A stretch of 10,650 bases of DNA from Bordetella parapertussis. Lineage in GTDB: Bacteria; Pseudomonadota; Gammaproteobacteria; Burkholderiales; Burkholderiaceae_D. Below are positions 1 through 6,287 of this stretch, one piece after another (position 1 is the first letter of the stretch; each line of letters starts with the position of its first letter). The notes beneath the pieces are model-generated. The model saw only the letters and a program-made list of their open reading frames with translations. It was not told the origin of the DNA and searched no databases. The DNA lies in contig CAMBJI010000044.1 of assembly GCA_945867725.1 (NCBI GenBank), forward strand, positions 1 through 10,650, given 5' to 3'. A program made the translations under genes and the position numbers.

Positions 1-139
1 AATGAATCTGACCATCCTTGATGCCGTTCTCAGCGCCGAAGTGTGGCGAAATCGAGGCGTGAACAATGCGGTTCTTGAGTGTCTTGCCCGCCAGAGCGAA
101 AGGAGAAAAAAGATTTGGATAGGCTTCGTTACGATCCAT
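1..139 (-). CDS. NADH:flavin oxidoreductase / Old Yellow Enzyme family, N-terminal part (truncated by window edge)
   Basis: Only the first 46 codons are present, reading leftward off the window. The translation starts MDRNEAYPNLFSPFALAGKT and continues LKNRIVHASIS. This is the start of the FMN-binding TIM barrel in Old Yellow Enzyme/2,4-dienoyl-CoA reductase-type flavoproteins, whose first strand typically reads LFSPF-x-L-x-G-x-x-LKNRIV. Members reduce activated C=C bonds or demethylate N-methyl compounds using NAD(P)H and FMN in the cytoplasm. The ATG at 137-139 is chosen because the LFSPF motif begins 9 residues later, as usual, and no in-frame ATG lies just upstream. The Shine-Dalgarno match is weak (AGAAAG about 10 bases upstream). 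The gene is divergent from the lyase at 374. The substrate cannot be told from this fragment. The plus-strand reading frame across the same bases is a shadow. Confidence 0.85.
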   Translation of the reverse strand, partial: MDRNEAYPNLFSPFALAGKTLKNRIVHASISPHFGAENGIKDGQIH

Positions 140-202
140 TGGGTGGACTTTCTGCGATTGGGCGAGCTGCGGCAGGCGTTCCGGATTAAATTTTAAAAAT
201 AA

Positions 203-208
203 ATTATA
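203..208 (-). promoter_or_regulatory. Possible -10 box for the flavin oxidoreductase gene
   Basis: Read on the minus strand, these bases are a perfect TATAAT, about 64 bases upstream of the ATG at 139 in an AT-rich divergent intergenic region (140-373). No good -35 hexamer sits 16-18 bases upstream (AAGTTC at best), so this is only a candidate, or a promoter needing an activator. Confidence 0.3.
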
Positions 209-305
209 GGGGCATGAGTTCAACCGAACTTTTTTCTATTTGCCAGACCGCTTCACAAAAAACCGGCTTTTGCGCTATTATTTTTAGGCTTTTTGTTAGG
301 CAGCT

Positions 306-334
306 TTGTTAAAACTGATTCACACTTCTAAATC
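306..334 (+). promoter_or_regulatory. Weak candidate sigma-70 promoter for the lyase A transcript
   Basis: TTGTTA at 306-311 and TAAATC at 329-334 are separated by 17 bases and lie about 40 bases upstream of the ATG at 374. The hexamers match the consensus at 4/6 and 3/6. The match is weak, but the position suits the first gene of the plus-strand group. No operator-like inverted repeat was seen in 140-373. Confidence 0.22.
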
Positions 335-373
335 AACTTCCTTCATATTCCCACCCAACTAGGAGAAATACCC

Positions 374-1267
374 ATGCCCAGCAAAGGAAAGCAACTCAAA
401 GATTTGCTGCGAGCTCCCGAACTGCTCATTGCACCAGGTGTGTTTGACGGCTACAGCGTGAGACTGGTTCAGCAGCTCGGATTTAAGACCGCCAGCGTGA
501 GTGGCGCTGGAATTTCAGAGAGCAAGCTGGGCTGGCCGGACCGGGGCATCATGGGCTATCGTGAAAATGTGGAAGCCTGTCGAAGTCTTGCGGCATTCAG
601 TGACTTGTTGTTGCAGGGTGATGCCGACACAGGCTACGGTAATGCTTTGAATGTTTATTTCACAGTCAGGGGCTTTGAGGATGCTGGAATGGCTGCGGTC
701 ATGATCGAAGACCAAGCCTGGCCAAAACGTTGTGGGCACATGGCTGGCAAATCTGTCATCGAAGCCAGCGAAATGGTCTTAAAAGTGAAAGCCGCTGTCG
801 AAGCGCGCAGAGATCCCAACTTTGTCATCAAAGCAAGAACCGATGCCGCTGGACCGCTTGGCGTCGAAGAAGCGATTCGACGGCTCAATATGTATGCCGA
901 AGCCGGCGCCGACTGCCTGTTTGCCGATGCACTTCTGACTGCAGACGATATCGAACGGGTTGCCCGCTCAGTACCACCCGGAATGCTAACCGTGAATATG
1001 GGTTTTGGTATTCGTAAACGTGCAACGACACCGTTGTTGACCCCGCTTGAGTTGCAGCAAATGGGGGTTGCACAAGCTTCCTACCCTCGCATGCTCACCT
1101 GCGCTGCGATCAAAGGCATGCAAAATGCGATGGCTGTTTTCATGGGTGAAGTACTTGAGAAAAACAAGATTGTGGAGCGCCCGGATCTGCTCGTTTCATT
1201 TGATGAAGTCAACTCCATGATGGGCTACGAAAAGCTCGAAGAGCTTGAACAGAAATTTGCCTCTTGA
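374..1267 (+). CDS. Isocitrate lyase / PEP mutase family lyase A (2-methylisocitrate or 2,3-dimethylmalate lyase-like)
   Basis: 297 residues, the normal length for the short ICL/PEP mutase family. Members are cytoplasmic Mg2+-dependent alpha/beta-barrel enzymes that cleave C-C bonds of malate- or isocitrate-like acids, or act on C-P bonds. Visible motifs in order: SVSGAGIS (41-48); the metal-binding DADTGYGN (83-90); EDQ (112-114); the catalytic loop KRCGH (118-122); ARTDA (154-158). A Cys in KRCGH is the catalytic acid/base of lyases, while PEP mutases lack it, so lyase chemistry is favoured. One oddity is that the position usually Glu in F-P-E-A is Asp185 (sequence LFADA). The start ATG has AGGAGAA (361-367) seven bases upstream. 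Bug receptor 1 follows after 27 bases, suggesting co-transcription and a receptor-imported substrate. The exact substrate is unknown; oxaloacetate decarboxylase-like activity is an alternative. Confidence 0.87.
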   Translation: MPSKGKQLKDLLRAPELLIAPGVFDGYSVRLVQQLGFKTASVSGAGISESKLGWPDRGIMGYRENVEACRSLAAFSDLLLQGDADTGYGNALNVYFTVRGFEDAGMAAVMIEDQAWPKRCGHMAGKSVIEASEMVLKVKAAVEARRDPNFVIKARTDAAGPLGVEEAIRRLNMYAEAGADCLFADALLTADDIERVARSVPPGMLTVNMGFGIRKRATTPLLTPLELQQMGVAQASYPRMLTCAAIKGMQNAMAVFMGEVLEKNKIVERPDLLVSFDEVNSMMGYEKLEELEQKFAS

Positions 1268-1294
1268 CACTTCTCTTATTTTCAAGGCTTCCAA

Positions 1295-2278
1295 ATGAAA
1301 ACAGCAGCTTTACGACAGTTTGTAATTCATGGCTTGTGCGCCGCGTCTTTATGGACTCTGCTGTGCTCGATGACATGGGCGCAAACGTTTCCAAATAAAC
1401 CCATCCGAATCATTGTGGGTTCAGCCGCAGGCGGGGGCGGCGACACGGCAGCACGAATTCTGGCTCAGCCTCTGAGTGAACAACTCGGGCAATCGATCGT
1501 GATCGAAAACCGGCCTGGAGCCGGCGGTAACATCGGCGCCGACAGTGTGGCTAAAGCCAGCCCTGACGGCTACACCCTGTTGTGGGCTTACACCGGCCAC
1601 GTCATCAACCCCGGCCTTTATACCAAGCTCCCTTTTGACACCGTGCGTGATTTCGCACCTGTCGCAATGGTCGCCACCAATCAGACCATGCTGGTGGTGA
1701 GGCCCTCCCTGCCGGTGACGTCCGTACAGGAATTGGTGGCCTATGCCAAAAAGGAGCCCGGCAAACTGACCATGGGCACTCTGGTTGGAAGCTCCCAGCA
1801 TCTGGCAGGCGAACTCTTCAAGTCAGTTGCCAACATCAATATATTGTTTGTACCGTACAAAGGGGCATCCCAAGCACTCAATGCCATGCTGGCCGGTGAA
1901 ATTGACGTTATGTTTAACACCGTGTCCATCATGCAACCTCACGTCAAATCCGGCAAAGTCCGTGCATTGGCCGTCACCGGTAAAACTCGATCATCGGTGG
2001 TACCCAATTTACCTAGTATTAATGAAGCGGGTTTCCCCACCTACAGCTCAGTGGGTTGGTATGGACTCGTCGCGCCCGCTCGAACCCCCCTCGCCATCGT
2101 GGAAAAATTACATGATGCAGTCGAAAAATCTCTGGCCCGAACCGATATAAAGGCAAAGATGCTGGCTTTGGGCAATGAGCCGGTGTCAATGACTCCAGCG
2201 GCTTTCAGTACATTCGTGGAAGAAGAAATTCCAAGATGGTCAAAGGTGATCAAGGACGCCAATGTTCCCAATGAATGA
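1295..2278 (+). CDS. Bug/TctC-family periplasmic tripartite tricarboxylate transporter receptor 1
   Basis: 327 residues, typical for Bug (Bordetella uptake gene) receptors. These bind a carboxylate or small amide-type solute in the periplasm and hand it to a TctA/TctB membrane pair. The N terminus is a signal peptide with a hydrophobic core and probable cleavage after TWA (residue 29). The mature start QTFPNKPIRIIV is the family hallmark. Other hallmarks are ENRPGAGGNIGAD (71-83), SPDGYTL (89-95), the P-F-D-x-V-R-D-F-A-P-V block (113-123) and VPYKG (186-190). In the first ligand-binding loop the usual P-x-x-P-G-G-x-x-D reads GSAAGGGGD (42-50): the prolines are gone but Asp50 is kept. AAGG at 1284-1287 is a modest ribosome site. 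It lies 27 bases after lyase A and 35 bases before the HD gene. No TctA or TctB is encoded nearby. The ligand is unknown. Confidence 0.93.
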   Translation: MKTAALRQFVIHGLCAASLWTLLCSMTWAQTFPNKPIRIIVGSAAGGGGDTAARILAQPLSEQLGQSIVIENRPGAGGNIGADSVAKASPDGYTLLWAYTGHVINPGLYTKLPFDTVRDFAPVAMVATNQTMLVVRPSLPVTSVQELVAYAKKEPGKLTMGTLVGSSQHLAGELFKSVANINILFVPYKGASQALNAMLAGEIDVMFNTVSIMQPHVKSGKVRALAVTGKTRSSVVPNLPSINEAGFPTYSSVGWYGLVAPARTPLAIVEKLHDAVEKSLARTDIKAKMLALGNEPVSMTPAAFSTFVEEEIPRWSKVIKDANVPNE

Positions 2279-2313
2279 ACTTGTTTTAAAACCGCCTAAT
2301 CACTGGAAAATCC

Positions 2314-2886
2314 ATGTCTCCTCGCACTGCAAAACCACCTTTAGATGTCCTTGCTCTATTTCCGCAAATTGGCGACATCATTGATCCTAAGCTCAAGCGG
2401 GGTGTCATCGAAATCTGGGAAGAAATGTGGCAGGACTCGTCTTGGACGGACATTCGTGCACTTCAAGTCTCCAGTGAAATTCCTTATCCGCATATTCCCC
2501 ATGCGCAATGTGTGGTGGAACTCGCCATTTCTGTGGCTGACTCATTCGAAAAGCACCATGGCGTTTCAGTCAATCGTGACCATTTGATTGCTGCTGCCGT
2601 TCTGCAAGATGCAAGCAAGTTGATGGAGTATGAGTTGGGCCCGGATGGCAAAATGCGTCATACGAGCATTGGTAAAAATTATCCCCATGGATTCTGGTGT
2701 GCCAAACTGACTGTTGACAAGGGGCTGCATGATGCGATTGGTCACGTGATGTTGACGCACTCCTCAAGCGCCGCCAAATTTCCCGATAGTTTGGAGGGGA
2801 AAATTCTTTACTACGTCGACCAGATAGATGTGATCGGTTGCCACAAAGACCGCTGGAAAAAATTAATTCACATTGCCAAAACCTGA
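2314..2886 (+). CDS. HD-domain-like protein with atypical metal motif (QD instead of HD)
   Basis: 190 residues, probably cytoplasmic, with no signal peptide or membrane helix. The layout is that of a small HD-superfamily metal phosphohydrolase: a helical N-terminal region, IPYPHIPHAQ with His60 and His63, then LLQ-type helix AAAVLQDASKLMEY (94-106), later His125, H-x4-H (144, 149) and YYVDQID (166-172) with Asp169 as the likely last ligand. The diagnostic His-Asp pair reads Gln98-Asp99, so one metal ligand is replaced. The active site may therefore bind one metal, use a neighbouring His, or be non-hydrolytic. The segment KFPDSLEGKILYYVDQ resembles HD proteins found beside organic-acid catabolic genes, but I cannot name a function. 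The start has GGAA at 2305-2308. It is the last gene of the first plus-strand group and is followed by a possible weak terminator. Confidence 0.72.
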   Translation: MSPRTAKPPLDVLALFPQIGDIIDPKLKRGVIEIWEEMWQDSSWTDIRALQVSSEIPYPHIPHAQCVVELAISVADSFEKHHGVSVNRDHLIAAAVLQDASKLMEYELGPDGKMRHTSIGKNYPHGFWCAKLTVDKGLHDAIGHVMLTHSSSAAKFPDSLEGKILYYVDQIDVIGCHKDRWKKLIHIAKT

Positions 2887-2907
2887 GCTACTCCACTTGA
2901 AAAGTAC

Positions 2908-2943
2908 ATCCCTAAATTCGGCGATAGCTAGGCGGATTTTTTT
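2908..2943 (+). terminator. Possible weak intrinsic terminator after the HD gene
   Basis: ATC-CCTA (2908-2914) can pair with TAGG (2929-2932) and GAT (2935-2937), leaving a 2-base bulge and a 14-base loop. A run of seven T (2937-2943) follows at once. It lies 22 bases past the stop at 2886. The stem is AU-rich and imperfect, so read-through is likely. Confidence 0.4.
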
Positions 2944-2985
2944 CATATCAAATTAATCTGGGCGAGCTACTGATTTGGGTGAATT

Positions 2986-3042
2986 TTGCTGACCAAACAT
3001 AATAGTTTTATACTTGTTTTTAGTATTATTTTTGCATTTAAT
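2986..3042 (+). promoter_or_regulatory. Candidate tandem promoters for Bug receptor 2
   Basis: Two sigma-70-like pairs overlap in an AT-rich stretch. The first is TTGCTG (2986-2991) and TATACT (3009-3014) with a 17-base spacer; the -10 box matches 5/6. The second is TTGTTT (3014-3019) and TTTAAT (3037-3042), also with a 17-base spacer and a 5/6 -10 match. They lie 25-80 bases upstream of the TTG start at 3067 and after a possible terminator, so a new transcript probably begins here. AT-rich DNA produces such matches by chance. Confidence 0.4.
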
Positions 3043-3053
3043 TTTAAAAAATA

Positions 3054-3059
3054 GGGAGA
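3054..3059 (+). promoter_or_regulatory. Ribosome binding site that fixes a TTG start
   Basis: GGGAGA lies 7 bases upstream of TTG at 3067-3069. An in-frame TAG at 3052-3054 closes the frame upstream. The nearby GTG at 3063 is in another frame and stops after two codons. The first in-frame ATG lies past the signal peptide. TTG is therefore the only start that gives a complete exported protein. Confidence 0.75.
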
Positions 3060-3066
3060 CAGTGAA

Positions 3067-4041
3067 TTGAACACCACATTGCTACGTTGCGCCATCGCCT
3101 TGACTGTTAGCGCGGCATCCATCAGCGCTTCTTACGCTCAAGCCTATCCGAACGCGCCGATCAACATGATCATCCCCTATCCACCCGCCGGCGCTACCGA
3201 CAAGATTGGTCGTCTGCTGGCTTTGGGCATGTCAAAAAAGCTCGGCCAGAACATCATCGTCGAGAACCGCGCTGGCGCCACCGGTACCATTGGCATGCAG
3301 GCAGCTGTCAATGCGTCACCCGAGGGCTACACCATTGTGCTCGGCACTGGTGGCACAGTGGCGGTCGACATCACCATTGAAAAGCTTCCCTACAACCCTG
3401 TCCGTGATCTGACGGCGATCGCCCCAGTGGTGTCTATTCCGTTTGTGATGGTCGCCAACATGAACTTCCCGCCGCGTAATATCGGTGAGTTGGTGGCTTA
3501 TGCAAAGCGTGAGCCTGGAAAAATCAACTTTGCCTCGTCCGGCACCGGCGGCCCGGCACATCTGGCCACTGAATACCTGATGGCCCTGAACAAGATCAAG
3601 ATGGTGCACATTCCCTACAAGGGCGCGGCCGCGGCCTATACCGATGTGGTCGGCGGACAGGTCGATTTCATGACCGGCGACGTGGCATCGGCGCTAGCCT
3701 TTATCCAAGGCAATCGTCTCAAGGCAATCGCTGTCACTGGCTCGCAGCGCCTGGCACTTTTGCCCAACGTACCTACGGTCGCTGAGAGCGGTCAGCCCGG
3801 TTACGAGGCGGGCAACTGGTTTGGTATTTTTGGTCCTGCAAAAATGCCAGCTGATGTAGTCGCCAAGCTTTCTAAGGCTGTTATGGATACCGTACAGGAG
3901 GCTGAGTTCAAGCGTGGAATCGAGCCCTTGGGCGGCATCAGCCTTATCATGAACAAGCCTGATTTCGAGCGTTTCATTACCGTCCAGACCAAGGAACGGG
4001 TTGATCTGCTGAAGTCCAATAACATCGTTCTCGATCGCTGA
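3067..4041 (+). CDS. Bug/TctC-family periplasmic receptor 2 (TTG start)
   Basis: 324 residues. A signal peptide of about 24 residues ends SYA, followed by the mature start QAYPNAPINMII. The ligand loop is the regular family form, IPYPPAGATD (36-45) with Asp45. ENRAGATGTIG (66-76), LPYNPVRDL (107-115) and HIPYKG (181-186) follow, all standard Bug signatures. It should bind a small carboxylate in the periplasm for a TctA/TctB permease encoded outside this window. It starts with TTG rather than ATG, which usually lowers initiation, although the Shine-Dalgarno site is good. It has its own candidate promoter and a strong intrinsic terminator, so it may be a single-gene unit within the locus. Its GC content is visibly higher than that of the genes at 374-2886. 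The ligand is unknown. Confidence 0.93.
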   Translation: MNTTLLRCAIALTVSAASISASYAQAYPNAPINMIIPYPPAGATDKIGRLLALGMSKKLGQNIIVENRAGATGTIGMQAAVNASPEGYTIVLGTGGTVAVDITIEKLPYNPVRDLTAIAPVVSIPFVMVANMNFPPRNIGELVAYAKREPGKINFASSGTGGPAHLATEYLMALNKIKMVHIPYKGAAAAYTDVVGGQVDFMTGDVASALAFIQGNRLKAIAVTGSQRLALLPNVPTVAESGQPGYEAGNWFGIFGPAKMPADVVAKLSKAVMDTVQEAEFKRGIEPLGGISLIMNKPDFERFITVQTKERVDLLKSNNIVLDR

Positions 4042-4061
4042 CCGCCAGCGTTGACTGGTCC

Positions 4062-4112
4062 TGCACGGCCCGGCGCTATGACGATGTTTCGCCGGGTTGC
4101 TGTGCATTTTTT
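4062..4112 (+). terminator. Intrinsic terminator between Bug receptor 2 and lyase B
   Basis: CCCGGCG (4069-4075) pairs perfectly with CGCCGGG (4090-4096) around a 14-base loop. Further out, TGCAC (4062-4066) pairs with GTGCA (4102-4106). GG opposite TT can wobble-pair in between, with TTGCT as the bulged side. Six T follow directly (4107-4112). It begins 21 bases after the stop at 4041. It would separate receptor 2 from lyase B or reduce transcription of the downstream genes. Confidence 0.72.
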
Positions 4113-4193
4113 CATCTACTTTCGGTTGCGCTACTGGTCTGCATCACGGCGTCTGCAGTTCTTTTAATGCCGCGCTGATATCAAATAAAACCC

Positions 4194-5141
4194 ATGAATG
4201 TGATTCCGCGTCAGAAATCAAGCACCCAGTTGCGCCAGTTGCTTGCGCAAGGCAACACGCTTGTTAAGCCTGGCGCTTACAACGCCTTGTCGGCTCGAAT
4301 TATCGAACAGGCCGGCTTTAGCTGCTGCGGGGTGAGCGGCTATGGCGTGTCCGCATCGCTTCTGGGCAAGCCCGATGTCGGGTTACTGACGCTTGATGAA
4401 ATCGTCATGGTGGCGCGTTACATTGTGCGCGCTGTTCGTATACCCGTGATTGCCGATGCTGATACCGGCTTTGGCAATGCCATCAATGTGATGCGCACTG
4501 TTGAGGATTTTATTGGCGCCGGTGTCGCCGCCATACATATAGAGGATCAGGTTTCTCCTAAGCGCTGTGGGCATGTCGCCGGCAAGCAGATCATTTCGAC
4601 CGAGGAAATGGTCGGCAAGCTACGCGCCGCTGATCATGTGCGCCGAGAACTCGATCCAGATTTTGTGCTGATTGCTCGCTGCGACGCGCGTGGCGTCAGC
4701 GGTGGCACTGTCCAGGAATTGATCCAGCGCGCCAATGCCTACCTTGAAGCTGGCGCCGACATGATTTTTCCGGAGGCGCTCACCTCCGAGGCCGAAGTTG
4801 CCTTGTGCGCAGCTAATATAAAGGGTCCCTTGCATTTCAATCGCACTGGTGTATCGCCGCGTCTGTCGCTGCCGCGTCTGCGCGAGCTGGGCATTGCCAT
4901 GGTGTCGAATGCCACCGGTTCCTTGCGCAGCGCCACGGTTGCCATGTGGGATTACTTCGAAGAGTTCGCGCGTGACGACGTTGAGGCCTTGAAACGCTTT
5001 GAGGCGCGTACAAGCACGCATCCGGCTGGGAACATGCATGCTTTTATCGGCTTTTCGGACATCCGTAAGTTCGAAGAAGAATTTCTGCCCACGCAAGAGG
5101 TGCTGGCCAAGTATGCCGATTCAGTGGGTTTTCAGCCCTAA
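4194..5141 (+). CDS. Isocitrate lyase / PEP mutase family lyase B
   Basis: 315 residues, same family as lyase A but clearly diverged and with a longer C-terminal tail. Motifs: GVSGYGVSAS (46-55); DADTGFGN (88-95) for the metal; EDQ (117-119); KRCGH (123-127) with the lyase-type Cys125; ARCDARG (161-167); and the standard F-P-E-A (182-185) with Glu184. These match 2-methylisocitrate/2,3-dimethylmalate lyase-type enzymes, which release pyruvate or a related 2-oxo acid from a branched malate- or citrate-like acid in the cytoplasm. The C-terminal lid differs from lyase A (HFNRTGVSPRLS here), so different substrates are likely. The ATG at 4194 lacks a recognisable Shine-Dalgarno site. It is kept because the barrel begins at the expected distance and no other in-frame start fits. 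Bug receptor 3 follows 77 bases later. Confidence 0.87.
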   Translation: MNVIPRQKSSTQLRQLLAQGNTLVKPGAYNALSARIIEQAGFSCCGVSGYGVSASLLGKPDVGLLTLDEIVMVARYIVRAVRIPVIADADTGFGNAINVMRTVEDFIGAGVAAIHIEDQVSPKRCGHVAGKQIISTEEMVGKLRAADHVRRELDPDFVLIARCDARGVSGGTVQELIQRANAYLEAGADMIFPEALTSEAEVALCAANIKGPLHFNRTGVSPRLSLPRLRELGIAMVSNATGSLRSATVAMWDYFEEFARDDVEALKRFEARTSTHPAGNMHAFIGFSDIRKFEEEFLPTQEVLAKYADSVGFQP

Positions 5142-5208
5142 GCGCGCTAGCAAATACTCATTTGCAGCGGCTTCATCGTGTTCAATTTCCCCGTATCTTC
5201 AACCCATC

Positions 5209-5213
5209 AGGAG
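5209..5213 (+). promoter_or_regulatory. Ribosome binding site deciding the start of Bug receptor 3
   Basis: AGGAG lies 5 bases before ATG 5219-5221. This start gives an ordinary signal peptide. The longer in-frame reading from TTG at 5162 would put 19 mostly polar residues in front of it and has no ribosome site. Confidence 0.8.
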
Positions 5214-5218
5214 TTCTC

Positions 5219-6184
5219 ATGCGTTTCATTCTGCCCCTTGTTGCATGCACTCTCGCGACATGGTCGTTGGCGGCATCTGCCCAGACCTATCCAAACAAGG
5301 CCATACAGATCGTGGTGCCGAGTACGCCCGGAGGCAGCGTCGATAACATTTCGCGCGTCATCGGTGCGGAGCTGTCTACTCGCCTAGGCCAGCCTGTGAT
5401 CATCGTCAATCGTGCCGGCGCTGGTGGCTCAGTGGCGGCAGAGTCCGTGGCCAAGTCGCCGGCAGATGGTTATACGTTGATCATGGGCACGGTGTCTTCG
5501 TTCGCCACCAATGTCAGCCTGCGCGAGAAAATGCGCTATGACCCGGTCAAAGACTTCGCTCCAGTATCACTGGTGGCGACGCAGAATCTGATTTTGCTGA
5601 TCAATCCAACGATCGCGGCCAAGTCAGTTAAAGAGCTGATTGCTCTGGCCAAGCAGCAACCGGGCAAGCTGTCATTTGCTTCAGCAGGCGTGGGCACTGG
5701 CGGTCATCTTTCGGGGGAGTTATTCAAGATGATGGCGCAAATTGATATGTTGCATGTGCCCTACAAGGGCGTGGCACCGGCGATGGTTGACGTGATGGGC
5801 ACTCAGGTCTCGATGACCTTTGGCAGCATCATGTCTTCGTTGCCGCATATTAAGGATGGCAAGCTGCGTCCGTTGGGCGTGACTAGCCTGACACGCGCAC
5901 CAGCCGCAGGTGATTTGCCGACCATGGACGAGGCCGGCGTGAAGGATTACGAGTCTGAAACCTGGTACGGCTTGCTCGCGCCGTCTGGCACACCGCCAGA
6001 AGTGGTTAATCGCTTGTCGCGCGAAGTTGCCGCTATTTTGAAGTTGCCTGAAGTGGCGCGCAAGCTGGAAGGCGAAGGTGTGGAAACCAAGGGCAGCACA
6101 CCGCAAGAGTTCGGCCGCTTCATTCAGACCGAGATTGTCAAGTGGGGCAAGGTGATCAAGGCTGCCGGGATCAAGCCGGAGTAG
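5219..6184 (+). CDS. Bug/TctC-family periplasmic receptor 3
   Basis: 321 residues from the ATG at 5219. A short signal peptide (MRFILPLVACTLATW then ASA) is probably cut after Ala21, and the mature protein begins QTYPNKAIQIVVP. The ligand-binding loop is VPSTPGGSVD (33-42) with the conserved Pro-Gly-Gly and Asp42. Also visible are NRAGAGGSVAAESVAKS (64-80), the D-P-V-K-D-F-A-P-V block (98-106) and HVPYKG (159-164). It should bind a carboxylate for a tripartite tricarboxylate transporter whose membrane subunits are not in the window. In its middle it resembles receptor 1 (HLxGELFK and the GELFK-to-VPYKG stretch) more than receptor 2, suggesting the receptor-lyase pairs are paralogous modules. 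It converges on the LeuD-like gene, 103 bases from its end; no clear terminator was found between them. Confidence 0.93.
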   Translation: MRFILPLVACTLATWSLAASAQTYPNKAIQIVVPSTPGGSVDNISRVIGAELSTRLGQPVIIVNRAGAGGSVAAESVAKSPADGYTLIMGTVSSFATNVSLREKMRYDPVKDFAPVSLVATQNLILLINPTIAAKSVKELIALAKQQPGKLSFASAGVGTGGHLSGELFKMMAQIDMLHVPYKGVAPAMVDVMGTQVSMTFGSIMSSLPHIKDGKLRPLGVTSLTRAPAAGDLPTMDEAGVKDYESETWYGLLAPSGTPPEVVNRLSREVAAILKLPEVARKLEGEGVETKGSTPQEFGRFIQTEIVKWGKVIKAAGIKPE

Positions 6185-6287
6185 TTTCCAGGTTGGCCGG
6201 GCGAGTCAGGCGCGCTTTGGTTTGCCGAGCGTCATGCCGCAAGTATGGGTAGTGCGTCATCAGCTTTTTAACGACATCTGTGTACCG

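Noticed and set aside
2..196. Plus-strand 64-codon reading frame at the left edge
   Set aside because: The opposite strand encodes a clear Old Yellow Enzyme N terminus (YPNLFSPFALAGKTLKNRIV) over the same bases; the plus frame has no recognisable feature or ribosome site.
3801..4115. Minus-strand frames of 104-137 codons over the end of receptor 2
   Set aside because: They are antisense to a well-supported Bug gene, overlap the terminator, and have no recognisable protein features.
5162..5218. Longer N terminus for Bug receptor 3 from TTG at 5162
   Set aside because: It would place 19 mostly polar residues before a complete signal peptide; AGGAG sits 5 bases before the ATG at 5219 and not before the TTG.
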